Below are positions 1 through 12,559 of a DNA stretch of 64,000 bases, in pieces. The position numbers and the translations under genes are program-made. Position 1 is the first letter of the stretch. Each line of letters begins with the position of its first letter. The stretch spans positions 96,822,612 through 96,886,611 of the forward strand of contig CM043945.1 of the NCBI GenBank assembly GCA_014529385.2, written 5' to 3'. The notes beneath the pieces are model-generated. The model was not told the DNA's origin. It was given only the letters and a program-made list of their open reading frames with translations, and did not search any database. Source of the stretch: Adiantum capillus-veneris. Lineage: Eukaryota; Streptophyta; Polypodiopsida; Polypodiales; Pteridaceae.

Positions 1-864
1 AGCAAGTGTAGACTTAGGCTTATGTTTATGGCTAAGTACAATTAGACATCAATCCTCTCACTCTCTCATGAATGGTTTTCAAGGAAGAAGAGGTCCCCTT
101 TTATAGATTAAGAGAACCCCCAAGGGTTACACAAGAAAGAGAAGAGCCAGTGTGAACAGAAACTGACAAAGTTTGAAATGGAATGTCCCTGCGTGATGTG
201 GGCAGACTGGGGTCCACAATTTTGATCATATCTCCTCAACCATCGCTCCAAATAAAAAAGTAAAAATAGGGGCAAAAAATTCAGCTCATAAGCTACGACC
301 CCAATTTTATTTAATTTTTGTGTTAAAAAATTATCAAAATAGGGTACATTTCTGGAAGCAAAAGTCTTCTTGTGATCCCCTTAGCCTAAACTTTCATTTG
401 ATTCCAATGGACAACTCATGCAATATGAAAGCATGACATTGCTCCTTGACAGAGTTTTATAAGTATCCTTGCAATAATGCATTAAAATAGGTGTATCTTT
501 AAAAATCATGCAAGTTAGTGTCCCACTAGGATTTGATTTCTTTCTAAAGAAAAATATAAGAAAAAAAAATAGATAGAGGATCTAACTAGGGTATGAGATG
601 ATAATGAGATAGTAGAAAGAAAGAACCAATGCTTTTTGTGCCAAGTTAAAGAGGCGGAGCTATTAACGCTTTTTTCCATAGTTCTTTCTAATGGTAAAGT
701 AAGGATATATTACCCTTGAGATAAATAATAAAATGACATAGAAAGCTTATTATTATACTTATATATGCATATGTACATTATGAAAAATATACTAATGTAT
801 CAAAAAAGTCACAAGATAAATCTCCTAGCATTCGTTCCCACTATGTACGTGTCACAACACGACA
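1..864 (-). repeat. 3' LTR (partial) of Ty3/gypsy element C
   Basis: Read on the minus strand, the integrase tail that stops at 923 is followed by a purine-rich run and then by a sequence starting TGTCGTGTTGTGACACG. That is the usual order of polypurine tract and LTR start, so the LTR edge is put at 864. The other LTR end is not seen and should lie before base 1. The stretch is AT-rich and carries no ORF. The supposed 5' LTR of the same element at 10133 onward could not be matched to it by eye, so the assignment rests on position and the TG start alone. Confidence 0.45.
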
Positions 865-880
865 TCCACCCCCTCTAAAC
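865..880 (-). promoter_or_regulatory. Polypurine tract of element C
   Basis: The minus strand reads GTTTAGAGGGGGTGGA immediately before the TG of the inferred LTR. Such a tract primes plus-strand DNA synthesis in LTR retrotransposons. The assignment follows from position and composition. Confidence 0.5.
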
Positions 881-922
881 CTGCACATCCTCTGGTATGT
901 GTCACATTTGAATTCTACAGCT

Positions 923-1615
923 TCAATTCCCTTGTAGATCTTCCATGATTTCATCTTCATTGATAGCTTCCAACGCTTCATATTCACTTTGATATTCACC
1001 TGTGTTTTGCTCTTCCTCCTCCTCAACATCTTCTAGATTAGTGTCTCCTCTTCTCTTAAACACTTTGATCCTTTTCCCTGCAATGGGAACCTTTACTTTT
1101 ACACCATCTAGTTCAAAAAAACTGTAAGTAGCATTTTCATGCGCATGTTTTACAACATACGGTCCAAACCATCTTTTTGAGAACTTACGTATGACTGTGT
1201 GCTGCTTATCACGACTACTATCATACACTAAAACCCAGTCACCTTTGTAAATTGCTTTTCTCCTCAGTCGATGTCGCTTATTAAAGTAGTCCTTGTTTTT
1301 CAACCTTGCATTTTTTAGGTGCTCTTTTGCAGCCTCAATGTCTCCAGGTCATCTCTCTAGTTGCCTTATACACAATGCAAGGAGATCTTCTCTATTAAGC
1401 CCGTCTTGCTAAGGTAGTACATTCCATGTGGGAATTGTATCTTCAATTGGCATCATTGGCTTTTGACCATACGTCAGTTTCGTAGGCATATAGCCAGTTG
1501 CTAGGCTATGTATTGTATGATCAACCCATAAAGCATATGACAACAATTTTGGCCACTCACAAACTCTCCCTTGGCAAGCCTTGGTCATAGCTTTGATGAT
1601 AGGAGGATGCCCATT
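923..1615 (-). pseudogene. Integrase C-terminal part, Ty3/gypsy element C
   Basis: An open 126-codon stretch (923-1303) contains KGDWVLVYDSSRDKQHTV and KRWFGPYVV, the post-catalytic C-terminal module of gypsy integrases, and ends in an acidic tail. Further upstream on the same strand (1380-1615) the frame reads KLLSYALWVDHT, TGYMPTKLTYG and GHPPIIKAM, which is the end of the integrase core. A frame break separates the two parts near 1310-1400. Homology stops at about 1615, where the family-A LTR begins. The catalytic first half of integrase, RNase H and late RT are missing, so the element is non-functional. Its gag-RT portion lies at 6603-10078 on the same strand. Confidence 0.85.
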
Positions 1616-3249
1616 AAATATCTATATCTAACCAACCCAAATGATTTTCTCATATTAAACTGATCGTTAATTGTGGGATAATAAACGGTAACAAGGGTTA
1701 GAATATAGACATGTGCTTACGGATCTACCTCAACACGGGCCAATGGTAAAGGGGCCCAAACGAGAGATGGTCTGTCAAAGATCAAGGTTAACTAATGGAG
1801 CTTAAAAGACCTTAGGGTTAGCTTCATTAAAGACCTCCAATGGTTAGTGTTAAAAGTCCTTTGACCTTAAGCAAGCTAGGGACGAGCTTGAGGTGGGAAC
1901 CCGACCTAAACTTAAGCAAGCTAGGGCGGTGCTTGAGGTGGGAACCTTAAGCAAGCTAGGGTTGTGCTTGAGGTGGGAACCCGACCTAAACTTAAGCGAG
2001 CTAGAATGTGCTTGAGGTGGGAACCCGACCTAAACTTAAGCAAGCTAGGGTTGTGCTTGAGGTGGGAACTCCACCTAAAGTGCTTGTCATGCTTGATGAC
2101 TAAGGTACTTTAGGTACTTGTCACATGTAATGAGGAAGTTGCTTGAAAAGCTTCCTATGCATGGGGGGTAAGACGCTTAAGTCAAAAGGAGAACCTACAC
2201 ACTTAATGAGAAAGTTGCTTGAGAAACTTCCTATGCATAAAAATCTCAAAGTAAGGGGAATTCTAAAAGAGCACATGGGACACATGTCAAATACTCACTA
2301 AGCTTAACCACATAGTGTGCTTGAATGCTATTGGTTGGGCTAAAGAGGGGTCCAATGAGATTCTACTTCCATCTAACAAATATCTAGATATTTTCAAGCT
2401 CCCTCTCTCTAAGGGGAAAGGAGGACACTTGTCATAAGACTACCCATTTACTTGACTGCATGCTGCATGTGATTGGCTAGGGGGAGAGGGGTCCAATGAG
2501 CTTTCACCATGTAGAAATTTCACCCAAAGCAGGGAAAGGGGGTGCTAGGGGGGTATATTCCACACACTCACTCATTTGCAAGGGCATTCTCACTTGGTGA
2601 AAGTTGAGGAACACCACCTCCTTCTCCAAGCTTGTGAGAGTGAAATCCTACACCAACACTCTTGGCTATGGAATGCAAATCCAACCAACAGTCCTGCTTC
2701 AATGCTTAAGCTTTCCATCTTCTCCATCTTCATTACTATGCTATTATGTATGCTAGCAAGAAGAGTAATGATAAGTGAGGAACTATTTCTTTCTTATATG
2801 GAATGTTTCTTCTTCCTCTTCCCTATCCGCATTCCCCGCTAGCTCTCTCCACTTTCGCAGGTGTTTGAGGCCTTGGGACTGAGGCTTGGGATAGTTAATG
2901 CTTTCTTCAAGTTTATGTTATGCTTGTGATGCATGAAGCTTTCCATATTCATTGCATCACTTAGGTTACAAGGAACACAAAGATTATATTGTACCAAGTC
3001 TCTCTTGATGGGAGAAACTATAATGGAGGGGGGACCTGCTCCGTATCAATCCGATCCTCAACTATTGTCATGTTCTCTAAACTCTCTCTCTTGCAAAAGT
3101 ATTGTTCATGCCAAGTTAACTAAGTACCATGTTTATGTTGCTACCATCAATTAAGTTCAATCACTATGCTCACAAAGAATCTCTCAAAAGTGCTTCACTT
3201 AATTTCCTAATTCCGCTACTCTCAAAGTTCATAATCAATTTCCATTACA
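1616..3249 (+). repeat. 5' LTR of family-A Ty3/gypsy element (copy A1)
   Basis: The opening (ATATCTAACCAACCCAAATG, then TTAAACTGATC) matches the start of the LTR at 42277, but the first bases (TGTCATAAAATC there) look lost or altered, so the left edge is approximate. The right end is CATTACA at 3249, followed at once by a tRNA-Met primer site. The body holds a five-copy minisatellite and a GGGGGGACC...GATCCTCAAC segment shared with all A and B LTRs. Length is about 1.63 kb, longer than a 42.3-kb copy would be without its insertion, mainly because of the minisatellite. Confidence 0.85.
1866..2079. repeat. Minisatellite inside LTR A1 (unit 35-45 bp, 5 copies)
   Basis: Copies begin with CTTAAGCAAGCTAG at 1866, 1911, 1946, 1991 and 2035. 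Each continues with a variable G/T-rich core and GTGCTTGAGGTGGGAAC. The third copy starts after only 35 bases. The homologous LTR at 42277 has only one such unit (about 42537-42580). Confidence 0.9.
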
Positions 3250-3250
3250 T

Positions 3251-3262
3251 TGGTATCAGAGC
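3251..3262 (+). promoter_or_regulatory. Primer binding site, initiator tRNA-Met (element A1)
   Basis: TGGTATCAGAGC lies one base after the LTR end CATTACA. It is complementary to the 3' end of plant initiator tRNA-Met and is the classical minus-strand primer site of many plant LTR retrotransposons. Confidence 0.95.
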
Positions 3263-3663
3263 ATTTGGTTTCTCTTTTCTTGCTTAAGAAGAGGTGTCCT
3301 TAAGTAGCCTATTTATGGTTGATTTTGTTAATTATATTAGGGTAAGTGGGACTGGGATCTATTATCGGTTTTGTTGAGCCCACTATGTAGGATATGGTGT
3401 ACACCTCGGGAGCTTTGGTCTTAATAATGGAGTCTTTTTAGACTTGCCTACGGCTTTACCATTATTGAGCCATAAGAGTTCGAAAGGAGCTATCCCTTGG
3501 CAACTCTGCTATGTTAGACCCACTCCACTACTCTCTATACTTAACCAAATCAAACCGTGGGTGTAGATACTTAAGTGCCTATTTTTCAAAGGCTAGGAGG
3601 AGTAGCAACTAAGGTTTTGAATTGCCAAAGCATACACTAAGTAAACACCTAAGTTTAATTAAC

Positions 3664-5165
3664 ATGTCTTACAATAACCAAGAGAGTAGAATGAACATTG
3701 ATAACTTTGATTTTGCACATGAAGGTGCTAATGATGATGCCCCCATGTTTGTTAATTATCTTGTCACTAGGTCCCAACAATCTATGGGCAACCCCGCTTT
3801 GCAAGTCGAAGTTACTCAATAACTTTGTGCTTATGGGATTTTCTTTCCTCTCCAAGAGGAGAGAGAGCTTAGGAAACCGACTCTCTCCATACGAGAGGAG
3901 GAATCCAAAGATCAAGAAAGTAATGAATCCCTAAATCGCCAACTCCTCCCAAGAGGAAATGGTTACCCATAGTCCTTCTCCTCGTCACTCCAAAAGGGAA
4001 GAGAGGAAACAAAGGAAGAAAAAGGCAAGAATGAGGTCACACTCTTCTCCTTCTTCTCCACCTTCCTCCTCTACCGATGAAGCTATGGCTATTATCCTAG
4101 AGAATACAAGAGGGGAGGATATCACAAATCTTACCCTACATGGCGAAGGTCGCAAAAGCTAAAGAAGTTCAAAGACGAAGGAAAGAGTATTTCTTTTCTC
4201 ACCTATGATGGCACCTTTGGTGCTGCCAACAAAGTGTTGGCCTTCATCCAACAAATGATGCGGACTTTGGAGACGAGGGCTTCATGGAGTCCTCCAAGCT
4301 ACACCATGTAGCTATGCACTTCCAAAAATTGGCTCATCAATGGTGGGCTATCCTTCGTGGCAAAGGCAAAGCCCCAAAGACATGGAAAACTCTACAAGTT
4401 TCCATCATGAAGCAATTCCTTGCAAGTGATGCAAAGGACAAAGTGCTTACCAAATGGTGAAGTTTAAAGCTTCTCTCTCATGAGTCTATCCACAAATATG
4501 TGGACAAGTTTTGGGATTTACATCTCAAGACTACTATCTTTCAAAAGATAGACTTTGTCGTGCAAAATAAAAAATTATGTGCAAGATTACCCAAAGAGAT
4601 GGCCGAGTATGTCAACTCTCAACGGCCTGGTTCTATCACCAAGGTAATCCACCACACCATGGTTGCTTCCCGCATCAATTTTCAACAAGGGGCTAGATGG
4701 AATGTCAAGCCCATGGAAAATAAATACAAAAGTGATGCCAAGGGGAAATCCAATGCCCAAAATTCTTCCCAAGGCCATTCCAACAACAACAACAACAATC
4801 GGTCCAAGGAGAAGGGAGTTTACAAAGGTAAATATAAACTCTCTCCTAAAGAGCTAGAAGATTTTTGTAAGGACCACAAATGTTTTAAGTGTGGGGAGCA
4901 AGGCCATGGTTATCATCTTTGTCCCAAGAGAATTGCCCGCAATGAGACTCCTAGAGCCTCTATGTTTGAAGCTCCAAAAGAGGATGCTCATTGCCAAGGA
5001 TTTCTCCTTTCCTATGCTTGGGGAAAGATGCAAGAGTATGATGCCTTTATTTTGTTTGACCCTAGGTCAACTCACAACTTCATATCCCCGGAGTTGACCA
5101 CTAAGCTAGGCATACAAGCACACGAGATGGGAGATACATTGAAATCCAATGGAGCTATCAAGTGA
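3664..5165 (+). pseudogene. Gag-protease region of gypsy element A1
   Basis: The start at 3664 opens a conserved Gag N-terminus (ESRMNIDNFDFAHEG, then NYLVTR) also seen at 36700 and 61748. An Arg/Ser/Lys-rich stretch follows near 3960-4075, then the capsid-like part (GKSISFLTYDGTFGA; KYVDKFWDLHLK), broken by stops and frame changes. From 4500 a single frame runs through an intact CCHC zinc knuckle (CFKCGEQGHGYHLC, about 4881-4922) to the aspartic protease (FDPRSTHNFIS, about 5056). The segment ends at a stop at 5163-5165. The product would be a capsid/nucleocapsid and protease precursor. The interruptions make it a pseudogene. Confidence 0.85.
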
Positions 5166-6402
5166 CAAGACGTCTCAGTTACTTCTTTAATTGGAAAATT
5201 AAGGCTTCATGTCCAAAGCTATGTGGACAAAAAGGATTTCTTCATCTTCCCTCTCAAACATGAGAATGTTATCGTTGGGGCACCATGGTTTAACCACATG
5301 GCTTCCAACATGAAGTTCCTTGAAAGAAGAATCTACTTCACCTATAGGGAAAAGAGCATGTACATAGATGCTAATGAGTTGGGGAACACCACATCCCTGC
5401 AATAAAGGAAATCAAGAGGAATTAGAGTTGTCTAATTTTTAAATGGATTCCAAGATGTTTTTAATTGATGACATCCCTAGTGAGCTATCTCTAAAATGAG
5501 GGATGATGACCATGCAATTGAGCTCCTATCAAGAAGCTCACCGCCTAACAAGCCTCCTTATCGAGTTTCACAAGCTCAACAAGAGGAGATCATGAGGCAA
5601 GTGCATGAATTGGTGAAAAAAAAGGGATGGCGAGGTCTAGCTCCTCTCCATTTTGTTCACCATTGCTTTTGGTGCAAAAGAAAGACGACACATATCACAT
5701 GTGTGTCGACTATAGAGCACTAAATAAGATCACTATTAAAGAATAGATTTCCCGTGCCACGGGTAGAAGATCTATTTGATAATTTACAAGTTTTGGCCTG
5801 ACAAATCCTCCAGACACATTCAAACTCAGGATGGACAAAAATCTTCAGGCCATCCAAATTCTCTTGAAGAGTACAAGTGACACCTCCAGGTAACCTTTCA
5901 AGTTGTGAGCGAGAATAAGCTTTTCATTAATTAAAAGAAAAGTGAATTTTTTCTACAAGAGATTCAATATTTAGGTCACATTATCTCTAATGATGGCACC
6001 CGTATGGATCCAACAAAGTTAGAGATAATAAAAGGATGGCCCAATCCAGGGAATCTACATGAGGTACAAATCTTCATAGGTATGTGTGCATACTATAGAT
6101 GCTTCATATAAAAAATTCTCGCTAATAGCAGGCCCATTACATGACTTAACAAAAAGAAACGTTAAGTATTCATGGACTACAAAAGTGAAATAAGCTTTTG
6201 AGAAGCTTAAGGAGAATCTTATCTCTCAACATGTGCTCACACTATTAGATCTCTCAGAGCCATTTGAGGTCCAATGTGATGCTTGTGGTAATTGTCTTGG
6301 AGCTATTTTGCTTCAAGAAGGGCATGCCATAGCATATGAGAATCAAAGACTCAACTTCGATAAGTGAGAATGGGGAACATACATCACCTTTAAGTGGAAG
6401 AT
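5166..6402 (+). pseudogene. Decayed RT/RNase H of gypsy element A1
   Basis: The protease-to-RT linker (SYVDKKDFFIFPLKHEN, about 5217) leads to the RT N-terminus (SSPPNKPPYRVSQAQQEE, about 5535). The RT palm is largely deleted: the frame goes from RFPVPRVEDLFD (about 5740) almost directly to a degenerate FGLTN-like stretch. The connection segment (IQYLGHIIS near 5967) and the first RNase H strand (FEVQCDACGNCLGAILLQEG, about 6264) are recognisable. Many stops are present, and integrase is absent before homology ends near 6400. It belongs with the LTR and gag to its left. Confidence 0.8.
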
Positions 6403-6601
6403 TGTTGGGGTAAAGGCACTCCGCCCTTTGTCCGCATGGACGTCCAGTGTCTAGCCGCCCGTCCATGTATGTACATACCCTTATTCTTCATTACATATGA
6501 GAATAAGGAGCTCCTCATCTTTAGTCTTGTGAGGCTGCTCCACCCACACCGGCTTGTGCTCTTCCCCCTTCCTCGCACGCACCGCACCGTGCACACATCA
6601 C
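6403..6601. repeat. Short LTR-like segment between elements A1 and C
   Basis: The stretch begins TGTTGGGG and ends near CACACATCA, where element C resumes. It contains CTTATTCT...AGAATAAG as an inverted repeat, and a similar TTATTC...GAATAA arrangement occurs in the LTR of copia element E near 22715. It could be a short solo LTR or a recombination scar. No target duplication was found. Confidence 0.35.
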
Positions 6602-6602
6602 A

Positions 6603-8412
6603 CCAAACATAGACTTTTTGCCAGACAAAGTAAGATTCACTTCTTCCAACCTAAACAAAATCTTATCACAATCATTTATGTGATCTGCCACAAACCTGCA
6701 ACATCCCTTGAGATCCAAAGCTTCATATTTATCACTTTCTTCACATCCTTTGATATTGAAATCATCAATGAAAGGCATTGTGACTTGAGGAATAAAGTCA
6801 CGTAAGACCTTATTCATCCCATTCATCATATGTGCAACCGAGTTGGTTGCTCCCTATGGCAAGGAACACATTCTTACCAAACCTAAAGGTGTCCTCATGG
6901 TTGTCAAGTCTTAGCTTTCTATTGCAAGTTGAAATTGATCATACCCTGAGTAGAGGTCCCCCATTGAGTAGATTGCCCTCCTTGCAAACACCTCTACAAA
7001 CTCATCCACAACCAAACATGTACCTACATTTCTAATTGTCACCTTGTTCACTGGTTGCATATCTTGGATGAAGCATAGAGCACCATTCTTCTTTGGAACT
7101 GTGAACCACCTGCTTGAGTATGGAGCACAAGAAGGCTCCAAAATCCCCTTTTTGATCTTTTCATTCAATAGCTCTACTAACTTTGACAAATGAGCTTTTG
7201 GAACTAGAATAGGCCGCAGATTCCAAGGCACATGAGGTATTGTAAAAATTACCATAGAAGCAATAGAAGGATCAACACATCCTTTCTCATGTGGCTCAAA
7301 TGCAAAAGCCTTACCATGCTTTGAAAGCATTTCTTTAAATCACTTTGTTTCCTCATGTGTTATCAACTCCTCTCAACCAATCTGTAACTCTTGAAAAGAC
7401 TCCTTTGTGAAGGTGTGCCCAATCTTTTTAGGATTCCTCAAACTTGGTTGCACAGAAGCTTGCTCAATCTTTTACTTGTTTGTTGGGTGGTAAAGATGAA
7501 GCTACTGGTTTCACCTTCTTTGTTACACTCTTGTATTTAGTTTCAACATGTACTTCTGGGCCAACTATTTGCTTAAAAAATTGGTTTTCTCTTAAGGCTT
7601 CTATTACTTGACACATTTCCATAGAGCATACTTCCAAAACCTCATTTTCAAGATGCAAACTAGACTCCAATATAGCATCAAGCTCACCCATAGTATCTAC
7701 AAAGAAACTTGTTCACACAAACCCAAAACATTTTTAGTAGGCTCTAGCAACCCACTCTCTTTCATGCCTATTTGTACATTATGTACATATTGCCTCTCAC
7801 ATCTCTTCAAATCTTCAAGTTTTTTAAAACATATTGATCCATTCCTTGTTACCAAGGAGCCGTTGAGGAAGTTTCACCTATTTTTGGATCAGGTGAGACC
7901 CTTTTTCTTTTTGTGCCACTACAATCCCGCTTTACAATGGTAGTTTGCCAAAACCCATCATTTCCCTATGGTCGTGAAACTTTTTGATCACCTTTGGTAG
8001 AGGATGATCTCTGAGGTTGTCACAATTTCTTTCATGGTTTACACAAAGTGTAAGAAATTGAACATCACATTTAACCATCTTTGCTTTGTATCCTAGCATA
8101 AGTTGAATCATCATCCATTACCTTTGTTTCCATTCGAACTCCAACAATGTAGGGTTGTCCAAGGACATGATGGTGTGTCATGTATAAATAAGTTTTGTTC
8201 AACCTTTACATCACTGATTGTCACCTTTGCACTTGGACATGCTGCATACAATTCACCTGATGAATTGTTTGCCACTCTGACCATCCAACCATGTTCTGTG
8301 TCCATTGGCCATTTTTACATTTTTTGTAAAGACTTTTTGACATTATCTTTATTTTAGAACCATGGTCAATTAAGGCAAGAAATGGTTCTTCAAGGTCACC
8401 TACCTTGACCAA
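6603..8412 (-). pseudogene. Protease-RT region of gypsy element C
   Basis: On the minus strand, the protease (8412 downward) carries ALIDHGSKIKIMS, with D-H-G in place of the usual D-T/S-G. RT follows at 7330-6603: PSCAPYSSRWFTVPKKNG, then INKV-type and GDLYSGYDQFQLAIES motifs. After a frame change comes MPFIDDFNIKG (catalytic DD intact, about 6750-6780) and LTLSGKKSMFG. RT breaks off at about 6603, so thumb, RNase H and most of integrase are missing. Several frameshifts lie between 7330 and 8221. Only the integrase tail survives at 923-1615. Confidence 0.85.
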
Positions 8413-10078
8413 TGTCTTTGTAGTAGCTCATGCCCAATGGCTTCTAGAATAGTTTCTCCTAGGAATACTTTGAGATTCTTCCCTATCATCAGCAAATTTC
8501 ACTTGCCTTACATTCCAAGAAGACTGGTAGCATCCACCATAGCTTCATCGCCTTCTTTAGCATGCACATGTACTCCTTGTGTCTTAACAGCATCGCCTTC
8601 AGCTTGTGGGTGAATAGACTCTCCAAGTGTTTGCTTATTTCTCTTGATGATGTCGATAATTTCTTCATGGAATTCACGCTTGGCTATGTCAAGCACCTTC
8701 CCCAAAGTAAACTCAACCTTGCTATTAAAAGTCCTCTCCTCTAGAACTTTCTTCAAGTCTGTAGCAAGCTCACTGTCAGATTGTAGTATGTAAGCTGGTC
8801 CTTTTGGCTTACCTTTTGTTGGCTCCTTTTTCTTCCCCATTATAGATTCCTCCATGGTCACTCCTGGTGAAGGTGCCTTCTATTATGGTGGTGCTCACAA
8901 AGGTGCTGCATCATTCCTCTCTCCAGTTCTTGTAGCTCTTTTTGAAGGCCCTTCATCACCATTTTCACGCCTACGCTTTTCTTCTACAATGGCTTTGTGG
9001 CTTTGGTAGTTTGTAATGTAAGCATGCATAGACATTGAATCCACTGGATCACTCCACCTTGTTTCTAAGCGTATGAAATCACCTCTTTCATGTAGAATCT
9101 CTTTTGTAAGATTTCCCTTTTTAGCTAATTCCATGACATTTGGCCAAAGTCGACTATGATGATCACTCACCTCTTCATCAATCCATAGAGGTGGCATGGT
9201 TAGTTGCCATATCTTCAACTAAAGTTTGCATTCCCCCCTTCCTAAAGTTAGTTCTCAAGGGTAGACTTGTCTGTCTTAAGTGGATTTTACGGTCCTTAAA
9301 AAAGACAACATCTTTTATCAAAGCATCACTAAAGCTATCACAATCCCTTCTTACATGGTCTGTATTATCACATCAAATACATCTATTAACAAACCCTTCT
9401 TTGGCCTATTGTCTTTGCCTAGGAAGTGGCCCTAATGTTTGGCATTTTTCTTCAAGCTTTGCAGGCTTCACCTTCAAGTCAAGCATTCCCTTCACAAGAT
9501 CATCTAGCATGGACTCATCAAACTTAGGAGCTATAAAATTAGGCTTTGCCATTTTTTCAGAAGTTGAGGTGGAAGGACTTGTAGTGTTTATTACCATCTT
9601 GTCCCTTCTTCTTTGTCGTTTGGCAAGCAGTGAGACAACACCTTTAACCTCATTCCGGTCGGTCTTTAGTCCTTGCTCAACATCTTTATCTTCAAGAAGA
9701 AGCTCCAAATTTTCTTGAAACCCTTTACCTGTAGCTTGTACGAAAAGATATGTCTTCTCTGCATCTAGTGTGGCCTTTTCTATCCTGTTGAGTTGTGCAT
9801 AGTGCCTCTCAAATTCCCTAAGTAGCTCTGCTATTGACATTCCTTGCTTTGGCTTGAACTACCCATTCTAAGAATGTCCTTTTGGTCACTCTCTCAGATT
9901 CCTCCATAAAATATTACTTTGAGCTCTTTCTATTGATGACCGCTTGTATGGATTTGGTTGCTGAAATCTTCCTTCTTTGAGTGGCATATTGTTGTTGCAT
10001 GAGCATTGCAAATGCATGAAACATTTGCATTATTGCTGGGTCAAAATGCATACCATGTTGCTCTGCATGATCACCCAT
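8413..10078 (-). pseudogene. Gag region of gypsy element C
   Basis: The minus-strand ATG at 10078 opens MGDHAEQHGMHFDP, followed by Gln- and Met-rich sequence and then, after frame changes, a 144-codon open stretch (9840-9406) with MSIAELLREFERHYAQLN. A zinc knuckle near 9344-9385 reads C-I-stop-C...H...C; the aromatic residue between the first cysteines is replaced by TGA. Downstream pieces (9218-8895, 8861-8508) are the Gag-protease linker with Lys/Arg-rich sequence. The order and strand fit the protease-RT region on its left. Multiple frameshifts make it non-functional. Confidence 0.8.
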
Positions 10079-10132
10079 GGTTACCCACAAACTCTCACCC
10101 TGGTAGATTCATGTCGGGTTCACCAAAAAAAT

Positions 10133-11000
10133 GTCAAGAAGTTTGCGGTCTTGTCGGGAAAGCACCAGGCTTCTTGCTGTAAAAATTTGTGAGATAACTC
10201 CAAAAACTATATGAAGGAGTTATGCCATAGATGCCATGAAATCTAGAGTTTGGTAGTGAGTCCAATCAAAGAAGCCCCATTCTCTCTATCTTGCACTCAC
10301 ACACACAAAGAAACAACACCAAGATGAAACTTCAATGCTTTGGTCGTATCTTGTCATGGGTAGGATGAAAGGGTTAACAAATGAGTTGATGGTATTCAAC
10401 CTTTATCGACCAAACAAGCTACAAATTGTTCTTTGGAACTGTAGTTTAGTGCTTACTATGATATAAATGTTTTGTCTAGTGATTGGAGTTAATTGTGTGT
10501 ACAAATCCTCTTGGTTCATAGCAAGATAACTACACTTATATCAAAAGAAAAGTTATAGTCTAGAAGGGGTAGTATGATGGGATTTGTTGAAAGAAGTATC
10601 TCATTGAGCCTTTCTGGGCCAAAGAGAAACACTATACATTGTTGGAAGTGTATTTTACAACTAATCCATACATAGATTGTAATAGATCGCACAGAGTGAA
10701 AGCGATAGATATTCACATCATGTGGATTATTCATCTAAGATAACCCTAGTATGTGCAAAATGTAGATATGAGCGAAGTGAAGATAAGAGAAGTTTTCCTC
10801 CCAAGCCATATTCTTGCCTGCAGGCAATAAGGATACTACGGGGAGAGATGTACCTATAGCAAGGAGAACCTAGAGTTTGTAGAGAGAACGAGCTTTGAAG
10901 AGTGAGAGTGTAACAATATGGTTACTCACCTTGTGTAGTAGCATAACTCTCTAAGAAGGTTGATCATAGCTTTGACGGAGTGTTGTAGCTTGAATGCCTC
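10133..11000 (-). repeat. Possible 5' LTR edge of element C
   Basis: Just upstream of gag on the minus strand the sequence ...CTTCTTGACA is followed by a T-run and TGGTGAACCCGACATG, which could be LTR end plus primer site. The tRNA was not identified. The outer LTR edge is not visible, and the sequence does not obviously match 1-864, so only the inner edge at about 10133 is proposed. The right limit given is arbitrary. Confidence 0.3.
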
Positions 11001-12559
11001 AGTAATTAGGACACAAGAGAAATGGAGATAGAGATAGAGATAAGGATAGGTGTATAATTAGAAGTGGATAATAGCTAGGTTAGGGAATAGATTTGGAAAT
11101 AGAGATAGAGATAAGGGTTGGGTGCTTCAAGATATATGCTTGTCTATCAAAGGAAAAATACCGATTAGATGTAAATGCAAGCACATTTATGCATGGTTGT
11201 TGAGCCATTTCAAACACATCTTGCATTTTGTGGCTATCACTAGAGTATCCCCCATCCACTTCCTTATTAGAGGTGCTATAAATCTGATACATATCGGTAA
11301 GACCTTGTAGCTCAAGCATCTTCATTGATAGATCTACCCACTGTGGCTATTGGTCATTGTCTAGGAGTTCATTCAAATCTCAATGACAAGCCATTCCTCC
11401 CATTGTTGCGCTATTTTTGTTCCCTGCCCAGTTTCAATGACCTCGTCACCTCTCCCCGACTATCCAATGCAACACTTTTTCCCTGCTATTGGTAAGCCAT
11501 TGTTCCCATTATCTCATCCCGATTATGTTCCCTACCGAGGTTTACAATGCTTTGTCACCTCTCCCCCAACTATCCAATGCAGCGAGCTCATGAAGCCAAG
11601 GCTAGAAGATCCTTTGCCCTGCTCTACTGGTGAGGGCATAGACCTTTTGCGGTTACAATGTAGAAGGGGTGCAATAGCAACAATCCATGGCCAAGCAGTG
11701 TAAGCCCTCAAGGTGGCAATAGGCAAGTAAGGAATGCCTGGCCAAGCTATAGCAAGTTGATAGGTCAACGCTCATAGAGGCTCTCATGTTGCTTCAAGAT
11801 GCAACTTTGTCTATGGCGCAATGGCATTGTTCCCGTGCATCCCCTTTGGAGCATGTATGTAGAAGAATTGTAGTACCGAGGTGTTATAACCTAAGCAGTC
11901 TCCAATCATGAATTTTTGAATTTGCATGACATGGCATCCCTCCTTGATATCCCCCACTTTTTCCATCGTGGCATGTCCTGTCCACCCCTAGTGCCCTGCC
12001 ATATCGGCACTCCACGGTACCCCACCTTGCTCGGTCTACATCTAATAGTGGGAAACCCCATCCCCTTGTGTCGCTTAGCCCCCTACCACGTGATCGATTG
12101 AGATCACCTTGCTCCCCACGCCCTACTTGTGCACCCTCGATGCCATCAACATGGCTTGTCACCATCAAATGGCGTATAGTCTTGAGGATCAATGACCAGT
12201 GCATATGGCATCGGCTCATGGGCGGTAGCTGTTACTCATGCGACTTTGCATTAGACCTTGACTAATTGTAAGTATATACTTTCCTATTGCTAAAGTAAAA
12301 AACCCACCACCTTGGAATACCACCATAAAAGCCTATACTTTTCTATAAATACACCACAAGAGGAGGGCACATGCCAATGGCCACCCCACCAGGGTTTCCC
12401 CAGGGCCAACCCTCTGCATGTAGATCCCAACGTAGTCGCAGAGCACACACCTATACAGCCCACCCATTAGACCTCCTTGCCTCTCACAACACCGTCGAAG
12501 ATTACAATCCACTAGAGAAACATAATGTAAACTTTAAATGAACTCTTGATTATACATAT
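11001..12559. other. No gene recognised; fragmentary repeats
   Basis: No ORF here shows recognisable protein similarity. A GC-richer section (11380-12470) contains an imperfect duplication of a phrase ending in ACTATCCAATGCA (about 11457 and 11567). TATAAATA at 12344-12351 could be the promoter of a degraded plus-strand LTR, but no matching partner is present. Confidence 0.5.

Noticed and set aside
11884-12219. 111-codon minus-strand ORF in a GC-rich stretch
   Set aside because: Composition-driven, no recognisable motif, overlapped by other frames; likely LTR-type DNA.
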